From positions 361,506,289 through 361,570,288 of the forward strand of contig CAKMRJ010000001.1 of assembly GCA_928212115.1 (NCBI GenBank): 64,000 bases of DNA, given 5' to 3'. A model generated the notes under the pieces. The model worked only from the letters and a program-made list of their open reading frames with translations, ran no database searches and was not told the origin of the DNA. Shown one piece after another: positions 11,781 to 24,008 of this stretch; the stretch's first letter is position 1; the number at the start of each line of letters is the position of its first letter. The translations under genes were made by a program, and so were the position numbers. The DNA comes from Lactuca virosa. Taxonomy: Eukaryota > Streptophyta > Magnoliopsida > Asterales > Asteraceae.

Positions 11781-13284
11781 TGTCACACCCCCAAACCAGA
11801 ACGACGGAAACGTTCGGGGGCGGAGGACGTCATGTACAGTATCATAACAATTGAATAGTAAAGAAAGTACACACCACCATAATATAAATATATTTGAAAA
11901 GTTTACATGATTGTATGTGTTACATGTTTAAATATCAAATACACTATGGTGATCAAAAATATGTTACTAATGCCAGCGCGTTAGTCTTCAAAAAGTAGTT
12001 GCTACCTGACTTAGCGTTTTCCTGAGAATACAAGTTATTTCAAAGAAAAAGTGTCGACAACAAAGTTGGTGAGTTCATAAGTAGTGTTTTGATAAAATGT
12101 ATGCCATTCGAAAGTTCGTGTAGGTTTTCCAGAAAATCCGATATTTTCTAACAAATGTATGTAATGAGTATGAAAGATCGTTGTATAAACTGTGTGTATT
12201 TGTACCGGGAAAATCCTATATTTTCCTAAATGAGATGCAGTCTTAAAAGTCCAAGACCGTAACCTGTAAGAAAATATGACATGCTCAAAAGATGATGTAT
12301 AGTCTTATTATAAAACGAAACTACAAGAAGATTTGTATTTGAATGTGAAAAGAACTGTATTTGTTACTTTTCCCCATTAAACGTAATACCATAATAATTG
12401 TCTATCCAGTGAGTTTTTATAACCGTACTATCATAGTTTGCCTGTAGCGACGTTCTTCAGGCGTCGAAATGAGATGATACTTGTCACCCCGGGGACTGTA
12501 GCTAGCAGTCAGGGCGCGGGATCATTAGTCTCGTATAGATCTATACACACTTGTCACGTTCTCCGGACGGGAGATTCTGGTTATAAATAGGACTTCTAGT
12601 GGTACCTTTAAAAGGTATATTGAAGATGAATGCCTCACGAATTCTCAATTAAGTCACGTATTAAAATGTATATGTTTGTTCCTGTAACGATTATCCTTTT
12701 TCGTAATGATAATAAAGGCATAAAATGATTTGTATGTTCTTGTATGTATAAAGATGTCATAACGAAAGTGGTTACCCTAAATATGATGTAAACGTATAAA
12801 TAGAGCTTATGATATTTATACTCATATTCCATTCCATGAGGGTAAAATAAAGTAAGATGTTTTGTATGTTAGACATGATCCATATGATAGTTATTAAAAA
12901 CAGTCTGAAATGTATAACGAAAGATAGATGTTTTCACACGGGGTTGACCGTGTGTTTACTTGTATTCCCCCCTGTAAAGTGTTCAAAAGCATTTAAAATC
13001 AGTTAAAAGCGTAGAAATGGGGGTATGAACTCACTTGATTGAAGTGGTTGTTTTGAAGTAGTCGAGAGAAGAATCGAGCAGAACTTCGACTAGAGAGAGT
13101 TGAAATCTCAGGATTCTTGGGGATCTCGGGAGTGTAGAACTTCGTTCGGGACTCGAGTATGAAAAACCGGGGCTTCGGGAAGGCTTCTCGAGGTAATCAT
13201 GCAGAGTAACGACACTTAGATGGAAAGAGATGAGCACCAAACCCGGCACCCTTAAGCTTCTATTTATAGGGGCTGATTTGGGGT

Positions 13285-13422
13285 CTCACGTCGTGAGTTT
13301 TGGATTGCTCACATCGTGAGGCTTAGTCAGCATGATCCTCTTTGACGAGTTGACGTGGCTGACACTCTGGAACCCATCAGTCACGAGCTGACGTCGTGAG
13401 CATGGTTCCCTCACGTCGTGAG
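13285..13422. promoter_or_regulatory. Dyad cluster CTCACGTCGTGAG in element D 3' LTR
   Basis: Copies are at 13285-13297 (perfect), 13308-13320 (one CG changed to CA), 13388-13400 (one arm changed) and 13410-13422 (perfect). They begin about 16 bases upstream of the TATA box on the minus strand. All four are perfect in the other LTR. Confidence 0.75.
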
Positions 13423-13449
13423 GCTGAGTCAGCCTCGAGTTTTGTGTCC

Positions 13450-14060
13450 CGAACTTGTAAAATCCGTAACTTTCACGTCTCCGATGTTGACGTTCTTTAT
13501 ATGCATGCGTAGGTGTGAAAAGGGTCTACAACTCTCGTTTAGACTCCGTCGGCTAATTTTGAATTTATTTTTATTATATTATTTTTAACAGGCCGGGCCT
13601 GGAAAAGTCTGTTTAAATTCCATAACTCCTTCATCTGATGTCCATTTTCGTCAGACTTTTTACTGTTGTACTCCTATTGTCCGGGTCTTCAACTTTCGTT
13701 TAGGTTGTGTCGGCTAAAGACCGCTCCATCTCTATTTCGAGTTTTTAGCTGTCTACTGCTAGGTCAGAAACTTCGAAAAATCATAACTTCCTCATACGAA
13801 GTCAGATTTGGGCGTTCTTTTTATGTATGTTTACGGTTTAATGATATCTACGAGTTTCATTTAGATACTTAAGGCTAAAAAGTATTTTATCGGAATTTCG
13901 TATTTTGCGCTTAATAGTGTTTTGTCGGTTTTGTTGCGGATCTTCGATTGGTCATAACTCCTTCGTCATAACTCGAATTTTAATGTTCTTTATGTTTTTG
14001 GAAACCTTGTTACGATATCTACCACTTAGTACACTCAAAGTGAGACTTTTGAACATTTCA
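13450..14060 (-). repeat. Four degenerate 150-bp U3 modules in element D LTR
   Basis: Each module contains a variant of CATAACTTCCTCATACGAAG, then GTTCTTTTTATG, then TCTAC-A-TTTCGTTTAG and TCGGCTAA. Copies start near 13465, 13618, 13780 and 13955. The same module occurs four times in each LTR of element F and at 62540-62960. They lie upstream of the dyads and TATA box in transcription sense, the position of enhancer arrays in retroviral LTRs. Confidence 0.75.
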
Positions 14061-14150
14061 TTTTTTTGATGTTATTTCAATTATTTCAAAAAGGGATTAC
14101 CACATTTGACTTTTAGTCAATACATTGTCTTGAAATATCGGGTTGTTACA

Positions 14151-14163
14151 TCATCCCCCGTTA
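14151..14163 (-). promoter_or_regulatory. Polypurine tract of element D
   Basis: The minus strand reads AACGGGGGATGA immediately before the TGTAACAACCC start of the 3' LTR. Confidence 0.75.
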
Positions 14164-14202
14164 GAGGGAATTTTGTCCCGAAATTGATTACAAAGCAAAA
14201 TT

Positions 14203-17200
14203 TTATGAACTAGGGAAAAGATGTGGGTACTTTTGTTGCATCTGATCTTCTCGCTCCCAAGTGAATTCGGGTCCCCGCTTAGCAATCCAGCGAACCTTCA
14301 CTATTGGTATGCGACTCTGCTTAGTTCGTTTGATTTCCCTATCCATGATTTCGACGGGTTCTTCCACAAAGTTAAGATTTTCATTCAACTCGATTTCCTC
14401 GAGTGGAATTACAAGGGTTTCGTCGGATAGACACCTCTTCAAGTTAGACACGTGAAACACCGGATGTACTTTGTTAAGTTCGATTGGAAGTTGGAGTCTA
14501 TAAGCTACTGGACCAATCCTTGCAGTAATTTCGAAGGGTCCAATGTACCTTGGGTTTAGCTTTCCACGTTTTCCGAAGCGTATCATGCCCTTCCAGGGTG
14601 AGACCTTCAGTAGAACGCGGTCACCAACCTGAAATTCCAAGGGTTTTCGCCTTTTTTCGGCATAGCTCTTTTGTCTATCTCGTGAGGCTTTCAGTCGCTC
14701 TCGAATTTGAACGATCTTTTTAGTCGTTTCCCTTATGATTTCCGGACCAGTGAGAGTACTATCAGGGACTAGACCTTTCGCTAACTGCGTGTCGCCCACC
14801 TCCGCCCAGCACAGAGGTGATCTGCACTTGCGGCCGTAAAGGGCTTCGAATGGCGCAGTCTTGATGCTAGTGTGATAACTGTTGTTATAAGAGAACTCCA
14901 CCAATGGCAAGTGGACGTCCCATGCTTTACCGAAATCGATTACACATGCTCGCAACATGTCTTCTAGGGTTTGGATCGTTCTCTCACTCTGCCCGTCAGT
15001 TTGTGGGTGATAGGCTGTACTCATGTCAAGCCTAGTTCCCAAAGCTTTCTGCAGCGTCTGCCAGAACCTTGAAGTGAATCTACTGTCTCGGTCCGAGATG
15101 ATAGATATTGGTACTCCATGAAGTCGCACAATCTCTCGGATGTAGGTTCTTGTTAGTTTCTCCATCTTATCGGTCTCCTTGATAGGCAAGAAGTGGGCAT
15201 ATTTGGTTAACCTGTCGACGATCACCCAAATGGTATCGTGACCACCCTGCGTATTGGGTAGTTTGGTTATGAAGTCCATGGAAGTCTGCTCCCACTTCCA
15301 CTCAGGTATTTCGGGCTGATGGAGTAGACCTGAGGGCTTCTGATGTTCTACTTTGATCTTGACGCAAGTCAAGCACTTGCCCACATAGGTAGGAATTTCT
15401 GCTTTCATGTTTGGCCACCAGTAGAGTTGCTTGAGATCCAGGTACATCTTATCTGAACCTGGGTGCAGGGAGTATGGGGTCTTGTGTGCTTCGTCCATAA
15501 CCATTTCTCTGAACCCACCGAACTTCGGTGTCCAGATTCAGTTCATGAGGTAACGAACTCCATCACCTTTGATCTCAAAATTCTTGTCCATCCCTCTAAG
15601 TGCTTCACCTGTCATGATTTTGGGTTTCAAGGCTTCCAATTGAGCTTCCTTGATTTGTGTTGACAGGTGTGAATGGATCGTCATAGTCAATGACTTCACT
15701 CTTTGGCCAGAGTACTCCTTACGACTAAGGGCATCTGCCACCACATTGGCTTTTCCTGGATGATAACGAATTTCGCATTCGTAGTCATTAAGTAGCTCAA
15801 TCCAACGTCTTTGCCTCATGTTAAGTTCCTTCTGATCGAATATGTGTTGAAGGCTTTTGTGGTCTGTGAAGATGGTGCACTTCGTACCGTATAGGTAGTG
15901 CCTCCAAATCTTCAGAGCGAACACTACTGCTCCAAGTTCTAAGTCGTGAGTGGTGTAGTTAACCTCATGTGTTTTCAGTTGCCGTGAGGCGTATGCAATA
16001 ACCTTTCCTCGCTGCATTAGCACACAACCCAGCCCTTGATTGGAAGCATCGCAATATACTACGAAGTCTTCTGTCCTCTCTGGAAGGGACAAGATGGGTG
16101 CACTGCACAGGGCTTGCTTCAAGGTTCGGAATGCAGTATCTTGCTTTTCCCCCCAGTTGTAGGTTACACCCTTCTGAGTCAGGGAGGTAAGAGGTTTTGC
16201 AATGCTGGAGAAGTTCTGTATGAACCTGCGATAATAGCCAGCAAGGCCTAGAAATTGGCGAATTTCGGTTGGTGTTGTTGGCGCAGACCAATTCTGGATA
16301 GCCTTGATCTTGGAAGGGTCCACATGGATTCCCTCTTTGCTGACCACGTGACCTAGGACGTCCACCTTCCTAATCCAAAATTCGCATTTTGAGAATTTTG
16401 CGTAAAGCTTCTCAGTTCTCAGCGTCTCTAAGACTTGTCTCAGGTGCTGACCATGTTCCTCTTTACTTTTTGAATAAATAAGTATGTCATCTATGAATAC
16501 TATCACAAATTTGTCCAGGAACGAACGACATACTCGATTCATTAAGTCCATGAACACGGCGGGTGCGTTGGTTAGTCCGAACGACATCACTACGAATTCG
16601 TAGTGATCGTATCTAGTTCGGAAGGCCGTTTTAGGAACATCGCTCTCTAGGACTCTCAGCTGGTGATATCCCGATCTCAGATCGATCTTGGGAAAGTAGT
16701 TTGCTCATTGGAGTTGATCGAGCAAATCGTCTATTCGTGGTAGGGGGTACCGGTTCTTAATGGTAAGTTTGTTGAGTTCCCGATAGTCGATGCACATTCT
16801 GAATGATCCGTATTTCTTTTTCACGAAAAGCACTGGTGCTCCCCAAGGTGAGAAGCTTGGTCGGATGAATCCTTTGCTGAGTAATTCATTCAGTTGACTG
16901 GATAGTTCTTGCATCTCTGTTGAGGCTAAGCGATAGGGCGCTTTGGCCACAGGGGTGGCTCCAGGAATTAAGTCGATTCTGAATTCGACTTGTCTCGCAG
17001 GCGGTACTCCTGGAAGATCCTCAGGAAAGACATCAGGAAAGTCACAGACGTTAGGCACGCCCTTGAAGTCTTCTATTCCTCGATTCACATCCACAACATG
17101 TGCCAAGAACGCGTGGCACTCCTTGCGTAGATATTTTTGAGCCTTGATGCAAGAGATGATACGAAGAGGGGTGCTAGGTTTGTCGCCATAAATAACGAGG

Positions 17201-17406
17201 GCTTCGCCATTTGGCAGATTAAGGCGAACGACCTTATCGTAACATAAAATGTCCGCACGATGAGAACTTAGCCAATCCATGTCTATGATGACGTCGAAAC
17301 TTTTTATTGAGACTGGCATGAGGTTGACTGGAAAGGAATTATTGTTTAATGAGAGGGTATAGTTTAAGTATATTTCCTTAGCGCTTTCTGTTTTCCCGTT
17401 GGCCAT
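14203..17406 (-). pseudogene. pol: Element D Pol: protease remainder, RT, RNase H, integrase, chromodomain
   Basis: A single minus-strand frame of about 1068 codons is broken by TGA at 16705-16707 and TGA at 15538-15540. The protease part starts late: VIIDMDWLSSHRAD is present but the upstream D-T/S-G-A catalytic motif is missing. RT has the catalytic VFIDDILIYS. RNase H has VYCDASNQG, HDLELGAV and IFTDHKSL. Integrase has an H-H-C-C finger (HPGSD, CLTC) and D-D-E residues in SMDFITKL, SDRDSRF and GQSERTIQ. The C-terminus HPVFHVSNLKR followed by VRWIAKRGPEFTWE is chromodomain-like. The second stop fits a CGA to TGA change, as expected from methylcytosine decay. With no gag the element could move only with help from a relative. 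Confidence 0.9.
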
Positions 17407-17840
17407 TTCTACTATAAACTAAAGCACATACTGAAGTATCAAAGTTTAAACTTATTGCATTTACCAAATACTCCTATAGTATTCTAAATGTTATGTTTGA
17501 TTCAAAGAGGTTATGTTCGGTAAGTTTTAGACTTGTTGTCCACTGCAGCTACTCCCTGGTATACATTCGTCGGCTCTCGGACAAATATAGTTGATCAGGC
17601 TATATTCATCCCAGTTCCAATTACATATCTCAAGGCATAACTGTAGTGCACAACTCATCTATAATACTTCTATATTGTTTTCATCATGATTTTGACCCTG
17701 TTAGATAATGTATGCATGTATACTTTATAAAAATTTCATTTTAAAAGTATAACTCTCACTCATAGTGTTTTTGCCCAGCTGTGTTTATAGTTGTATATCA
17801 AAAATAAATGGTTTTGATATACTTAGTTCACTATAAACAA
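17407..17840 (-). other. Element D short leader; gag missing
   Basis: There is no coding frame. In a complete gypsy element this interval would hold gag and the N-terminal protease segment, usually well over 1 kb. Its shortness shows an internal deletion. Confidence 0.7.
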
Positions 17841-17853
17841 TGCTCTGATACCA
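17841..17853 (-). promoter_or_regulatory. Primer binding site of element D
   Basis: The minus strand reads TGGTATCAGAGCA, three bases from the end of the 5' LTR. It matches initiator tRNA-Met. Confidence 0.9.
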
Positions 17854-17856
17854 ATC

Positions 17857-19936
17857 TGTCACACCCCCAAACCAGAACGGCGGAAACGTTCGGGGGCGGA
17901 GGACGTCATGTACAGTATCATAACAATTGAATAGTAAAGAAAGCACACACCACCATAATATAAATATATTTGAAAAGTTTACATGATTGCATGTGTTATA
18001 TGTTTAAATATCAAATACAATATGGTGATAAAAAATATGTTACTAATGCCAGTGCGTTAGTCTTCAAAAAGTAGTTGCTACCTGACTTAGCGTTTTCCTG
18101 AGAATACAAGTTATTTCAAAGAAAAAGTGTCAACAACAAAGTTGGTGAGTTCATAAGTAGTGTTTTGATAAAATGTATGCCATTCAAAAGTTCGTGTAGG
18201 TTTTCCAGAAAATCCGATATTTTCTAACAAATGTATGTAATGAGTATGAAAGATCGTTGTATAAACTGTGTGTATTTGTAGCGGGAAAATCCTATATTTT
18301 CCTAAATAAGATGCAGTCTTAAATGTCCAAGACCGTAACCTGTAAGCAAATATGACATGCTCAAAAGATGATGTATAGTCTTATTATAAAACAAAACTAC
18401 AAGAAGATTTGTATTTGAATGTGAAAAGAACTGTATTTGTTACTTTTCCCCATTAAACGTAATACCATAATAATTGTCTATCCAGTGAGTTTTTATAACC
18501 GTACTATCATAGTTTGCATGTAGCGACGTTCTTTAGGCGTCGAAATGAGATGACACTTGTCACCCCGGGGACTGTAGCTAGCAGTCAGGGCGCGGGATCA
18601 TTAGTCTCGTATAGATCTATACACACTTGTCACGTTCTCCGGACGGGAGATTCTGGTTATAAACAGGACTTCTAGTGGTACCTTTAAAAGGTATATTGAA
18701 GATGAATGCCTCACGAATTCTCAATTAAGTCACGTATTAAAATGTATATGTTTGTTCCTGTAACGATTATCCTTTTTCATAATGATAATAAAGGCATAAA
18801 ATGATTTGTATATTCTTGTATGTATAAAGATGTCATAACGAAAGTGGTTACCCTAAATATGATGTAAGCGTATAAATAGATCTTATGATATTTATACTCA
18901 TATTTCATTCCGTGAGGGTAAAATGAAGTAAGATGTTTCGTATGTTAGACATGATCCATATGATAGTTATTAAAAACAGTCTGAAATGTATAACGAAAGA
19001 TAGATGTTTTCACACGGGGTTGACCGTGTGTTTACTTGTATTCCCCCCCGTAAAGTGTTCAAAAGCATTTAAAATTAGTTAAAAGCGTATAAATGGGGGT
19101 ATGAACTCACTTGATTGAAGTGGTTGTTTTGAAGTAGTCGAGAGAAGAATCGAGCAGAACTTCGACTAGAGAGAGTTGAAATCTCGGGATTCTCGGGGAT
19201 CTCGGGACTGTAGAACTTCCTTCGGGACTCGAGTATGAAAAACCGGGGCTTCGGGAAGGCTTCTCGAAGTAATCGCGCAGAGTAACGACACTTAGATGGA
19301 AAGAGATGAGCACCAAACCCGGCACCCTTAAGCTTCTATATATAGGGGCTGATTTGGGGTCTCACGTCGTGAGTTTTGGATTGCTCACGTCGTGAGGCTT
19401 AGTCAGCATGATCCTCTTCGACGAGTTAACGTGACTGACACTCTGGAACCCATCAGTCACGAGCTCACGTCGTGAGCATGGTTCCCTCACGTCGTGAGGC
19501 TGAGTCAGCCTCGGGTTTTGTGTCCCGAACTTGTAAAATCCGTAACTTTCGCGTACGAGCTCCGATTTCGACGTTCCTCATACGAAGTCAGATTTGGGCG
19601 TTCTTTTTATGTATGTTTATGGTTTAATGATATCTACGACTTTCATTTAGACACTTAAGGCTAAAAAGTATTTTATCGGAATTTCGTATTTTACGCTTAA
19701 CAGTGTTTTGTCGGTTTTGTTGCGGATCTTCGATTGGTCATAACTCCTTCGTTATAACTCGGATTTTAATGTTCTTTATGTTTTTGGAAACCTTGTTACG
19801 ATATCTACCAGTTAGTACACTCAAAGTGAGACTTTCGAACATTTCATTTTTTTGATGTTATTTCAATAAATTCAAAAAGGGATTACCACATTTGACTTTT
19901 AGTCAATACATTGTCTTGAAATATCGGGTTGTTACA
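17857..19936 (-). repeat. Element D 5' LTR (2080 bp)
   Basis: Same termini as the left LTR. It carries four perfect CTCACGTCGTGAG dyads (19361-19373, 19384-19396, 19464-19476, 19486-19498) just upstream, in transcription sense, of a TATA box at about 19336-19344. Relative to the other LTR, about 290 bp is missing between GACGTTC and CTCATACGAAG near 19575, which fits recombination between two of the 150-bp modules. Confidence 0.9.
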
Positions 19937-19941
19937 TCTGA

Positions 19942-22900
19942 GGTGTTTAACTGGTAGAACCGTTGGTCTCGATAAAGGACGAATGGAAGTATATGCCATG
20001 GTTGCTGGGCTATACTATGATCTTCAAGTGGATTATTCTACACAGTTATGGAAGGAATTCCAAAAGAGTGTAGAAAACACGAATGCTCTTCATGGTATTT
20101 CGTGTGCGAGGTACTGGAGCTTGATTCTACAATATTTCTACAACAAGGAAGGGATTTTGATATCCAATAACGAAGAAAAAGCTGTTTTCAGACATACCAC
20201 TATCCGAAGGATGTCACAGATAACGCTGAGGAGTTTCCCTTTGTGGCTCGTATTCCTGATGTTATGCTAAAACGAGTTGATCCTACGAATTCAGTCTTGG
20301 TGGCTTATTTGAAAAACGTTGATTCTAATGTTGAAACTGGGAATTTATTGCCAAGAGAAGAGAAGAAATTCAAGGGTTCAAAGAAGAATGAACCTGGTTC
20401 TTCTGAAAAGAACGTCAAGGAATTGAAATCTACGAAATCTTCAAAGAAGAAGTCAATTACAGTTGAAGAGCCAGTGATACACGAAGTGTCTGTTGCTGAG
20501 ACTAAATCGATTGAGCCTGTTGTTGAAGATCCTCAAGAGAAAGTATTCATTCCTTCGAAGACCGGTGTTTTTCGAAGAATCAAAATGAAGTCTAAACATA
20601 TACGCACGTCTCCAACACCTAACGTGGTACGAAAGCCTCAGGTTACTCATCAAGGTGTCTTATTTCGTGAAATGCCAGCACCTGTTTCTCGATCGTCAAA
20701 GAAACGAAGGGCTAAAGATATGGCCAAACATCTTTCACAGAAGAAGAAGAAGAAGAAGAAGAAGACAAGAAAGCTTGTGATCTCCACTGAGTCCACAGAA
20801 GATGAAGATGAACGAATTCCTGAAACACCAGAAGCAACTCTTAACAAAGAAAGTTCAACTCCTGAGTTGATAATAGTCATACCACCCGAAGTCTCGGTTG
20901 TCAAATCAGTTCTTGAGGAGGTCCGACCTTCAGGCATCACTGCAAGCGTATCTAATACGAATGCAAATGTCACTATGGGTGAAGGAGATTCGAAGAAAGA
21001 AGATCAAGGTCATCCTACTTCTATTGCCTTCGAGAATATTGTTTCTTTACCTCCACAAATCATTTCAATTACTTCAACCACTGATTCACCTACATTCGAA
21101 AATATTATCAATCAACCATTTACTTCCATTTTTTCTTCTCAATCCACTGATTCACCCAAAATTCATTCGCTTGTTCAAGAAACCATTCTTATGGAAACCG
21201 AAACTGACAACTAGCGTTTTGGAGGCACGTTTGATGAATTAGAGTTTGATGACGAAGAAGAAGATTTTCCAGATCATATGCTAATGATGATGAAGCAGTT
21301 TAAAATTTTGAATACGAAGTTGAATTCCATCATTCAATCTCAAGCTGATCTGGGGGGTGGTTCGTCGGTTTTGAGTTTGGAAGTTGATCCGATGTTGAAA
21401 ATGTTCGAAGCCAAGGTTTTGAGTAAAGTCTCTGGGATGGTTAGAGACTCGGAGTCGAGAATTTTGGAGAAGGTTGATCATATTGATCATAACAATGAGC
21501 TACGAATCAATTCTCAAAATTCGAAGTTTGTAGGAGACTTGAAAGAATTGAAGACAGTTGCAAAGGAAAGACATGTTCTCTTTGTTCAGGAAATTAAGAA
21601 AGTCAGGGAGGATGTTAATTTACAGATTCATGAACTTAGCGAAGATATGCAAAAAGAGATTGCTAGTGTCCAACAGGATTATGCGTCTCTGAATTAGAAG
21701 ATTGACATTGTTTGTGATGCTGTCACGAAATTTGTCAAGTTGTATGTAAGTTTGAGTTCTCAACTTACTCAACTTTCTACAATGGAAAGTAAAAACTTTA
21801 TGGAAGTGATTACGTTGTTGAAGGAGTTAAAAGATCTATATGTCAAGCCAGTTTTGTCTTCTCTGATTACTCCGGAATTTTTATCCCAGAAGTTCACACA
21901 ATTCGAAGCTATTCTACACAAGCAACTGGCCCCTCTTTCTCGTATATCAAGCCTTCTACCAACAACAGATGCTCCACCTGTTTTCACAGGGGTGCAAGGG
22001 GGAGAAAGAAAACTTGAAGATACGAAGGCTGGTGGTGAAGATGCGAAGGTTGTGGGAAAGGTGTATTCTTCGAAGATCCCAACAACAAAGCCAATCGTAG
22101 CATCTGTTGGGCCGTTTATTTCAACAGTTGTAACAACTATGCCAATTACAAGACCAATTTCGAAAGGAATTGTGATTGGTAAATCTGCTGATACTAGTGG
22201 GAGTGGTTCGAAAACAAAAGAGGTAATAGATGATTCAGATTTGAAAGATAAAGGGAAAACTAAAGTTGTGGAAAAGTCAAAAGAAGAAAAGAAAGCTGAA
22301 GCAGAAGCTGAAATTGAAAGGCTAAGGTTGATACAAAGCATAATGACTCAACGTGCTAGTGATCCTAAGGGTATGGACAAAGGTGATCCGTCCAAACAGT
22401 ACAATTACGAAACAATTGAAGCCAAGGTTGCATATAATCATATGTATTCGTTTGAGAAGAAACCAAAGCAGAGTTACTTACGAATACTGATACAAGTCAG
22501 CTTGACTTTCCAGTGAATGAGATGATGTTCATCATGCCACAATTCAAAGCAGAAGGAAATTTCAAAATAAAGGATGATGGAACTCACATGAAGATTAGAT
22601 TTCATACTGTTCTTGCGAAAGCCCCTGAGGAAGTTTGGTCGTTGGTGAAGATCAAGAAAGTTATCAGTATGAAGAAGGATGTGATGTTTGAAAACACAGT
22701 CCAAAATATCAAATACGTGGTGGCCAGGGCAAATGGAAATATTTGTGATTTCACTATTGCAGATTTTCCATTAATGAACTTGTATGATCTTATACAAGTT
22801 GCGTTGATTCTGAAAGACAAGTCTTTTTCATATCTTCAAAACACTGAACCTGATGAATTTAAGCTTGGGGTTGCTCACATCAATATTTTCATCGAAAATT

Positions 22901-23094
22901 ATTATGAGTGCTTGGCTCTAACTGATGTTGAGTTAGCTACAGCTAAAGGTATGGAAATAAAAGCTCCAATGGTACCTACGAAGACTCAAGCTGATTTGAA
23001 AAAGTATGCTGATGGGGAAATTTGTTTGAAGCCTTTTGGGTTAGTCTTCGCAGGAAAGGACAAGGCTGGAAAAGCAAAACGTTTCTTGTTCTAG
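19942..23094 (+). pseudogene. Element B third ORF, 3' part: basic region, coiled coil, C-terminal domain
   Basis: This continues the third ORF beyond element D. The N-terminal domain runs on with VAGLYYDLQVDYS and ISCARYW, matching YGLYNDLNLDYG and ISCGRFW in element C. A frameshift near 20190 leads to a Ser/Thr/Pro-rich region with a strongly basic cluster (SKKRRAKD and a poly-Lys run at about 20741-20765) resembling nuclear localisation signals. In-frame stops TAG occur at 21212-21214 and 21695-21697. The stretch at 21400-21850 is heptad-like and charged, suggesting a coiled coil. A second frameshift near 22490 precedes a C-terminal domain of about 190 codons ending at 23094. Function is unknown; the basic clusters argue for a nuclear rather than an envelope role. 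Confidence 0.72.
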
Positions 23095-23284
23095 GCATGC
23101 GAAGTGGAGAGATATACAACGTCTCAATATACGAACTTAATTGTTCGTATGAATCATTCTAAGAAGAAAAATGAAGGAGATAAGAAAGAGCTAAAGAAGA
23201 TAATATCCTGGTACACAGAAATTCGAAGAGTGATGCTGTATTCTATCCAGCTTCTTACAAATTAAGATATTCGACTATGATTAC

Positions 23285-23295
23285 AAAGGGGGAGA
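23285..23295 (+). promoter_or_regulatory. Polypurine tract of element B
   Basis: AAAGGGGGAGA lies directly before the TGTAAGGG start of the 3' LTR, where plus-strand DNA synthesis is primed. The same GGGGGAG core recurs inside pol and inside the third ORF. Confidence 0.85.
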
Positions 23296-23296
23296 T

Positions 23297-23682
23297 TGTA
23301 AGGGTCAAATATGTTGTAATTAGTCGAAGTATGTTTTACACTCTTCGTATATTTTGTAATCTATTTTACTAAGGCGCTTTTATACGAAGCTTAAGTGTCT
23401 ATGCCTTAGTATATTTTTTGTACGCTTTCTGTTTCCTATAAATAGGGATATTTACTAGAGTTAGATAAGAGATTTTTACAGACCCATCTTTGTACTCTGT
23501 AAAACATTCGAAAGCGTAATAGAGCTGAAACAAGATCATATTTACATCCATTGTTCAATCTCGCATTCTTACTTCAATTTTAACTCTGATTCTCTTTATA
23601 CTCGATTCATTGGTTTATCAGGTAATGGATTGTAGAAGATCTATCGCCGATAAACTGAAACGACGGGATGACTATGACTACA
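23297..23682 (+). repeat. Element B 3' LTR (about 386 bp)
   Basis: The LTR begins TGTAAGGGTC right after the PPT and most likely ends GACTACA at 23682, giving TGTA...TACA ends. A TATA box (CTATAAATAG) lies at about 23436-23445. Upstream of it, an inverted repeat TACTAAGGC (23367-23375) pairs with GCCTTAGTA (23403-23411). The 5' LTR is not in the window, so the right boundary is less certain than the left. Confidence 0.7.
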
Positions 23683-24008
23683 AATTATGGCGCCAAAGTG
23701 TTTAGACTATGAATTGACATAATTGCCCTTGAATGTAAAAAGGTTACTACGTAAATTGTTAGGGTATTTTTGTCAATACGTATGTGCAACTTTGTAATTA
23801 AATTGAACAGTTTAATTTATAAAAGATGAAGTTAAATAAAAATATTGATTACATTTAGAGAGACGAATTTTAAATAAAATTATTGACATAAGTATGATTC
23901 AAACCTGCGACTTCGGGTAAGAAGTAAAACGTGTTTGCCAGCTAAACTAAATTAACTTCCGTTTCTTTAAATTGAAAAACCATAAAATTATGCTCAATAA
24001 TATTGCAG
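23683..24008. other. Spacer between element B and satellite, with tRNA-like fragment
   Basis: AT-rich with no gene. On the minus strand, 23895-23943 contains TAGCTGGCAAACACG followed about 25 bases later by GGTTTGAATC. These resemble the A and B boxes of a tRNA-type RNA polymerase III promoter, suggesting a degenerate tRNA-derived SINE or tRNA pseudogene. No poly(A) or clear SINE tail is seen. Confidence 0.4.

Larger units (their letters stand above)
11781..14150 (-). repeat. Element D 3' LTR (2370 bp)
   Basis: On the minus strand it runs from TGTAACAACCCG (14150) to GGTGTGACA (11781). In transcription order it has four degenerate modules of about 150 bp (about 14060 down to 13450), four 13-bp dyads between 13422 and 13285, a TATA box (CTATAAATA, 13261-13269), and a long R/U5 part. 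The right copy lacks about 290 bp of the module array. Confidence 0.9.
11781..19936 (-). mobile_element. Element D: gag-less Ty3/gypsy chromovirus-type retrotransposon
   Basis: It is flanked by TSD TCTGA (11776-11780 and 19937-19941). LTRs are at 11781-14150 (3' on the minus strand) and 17857-19936 (5'). A PBS for tRNA-Met is at 17841-17853 and a PPT at 14151-14163. The internal region holds protease remainder, RT, RNase H, integrase and a chromodomain-like tail (14203-17406). Only about 430 bases lie between the PBS and the first pol codon, so gag and the N-terminal protease segment are absent. By rough hand comparison of the first 800 bases the LTRs differ by about 2-3 percent, implying a relatively recent insertion. 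Tekay-like affinity is inference. Confidence 0.9.
5436..23682 (+). mobile_element. Element B: Ty1/copia (Sirevirus-like plan) retrotransposon with third ORF, hosting A and D
   Basis: Plus-strand order is gag C-terminus (5436-6072), protease and integrase (6073-7605), RT and RNase H (7610-9517), a conserved noncoding block, a third ORF (11300-11780 plus 19942-23094), a PPT (23285-23295) and a 3' LTR (23297-23682). Element A removes the 5' part. Gypsy element D is inserted in the third ORF with TSD TCTGA. Gag-pol followed by an extra ORF is known from Sireviruses such as SIRE1, but the clade assignment here is inference. About 10.1 kb of B's own sequence is visible. Confidence 0.85.
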
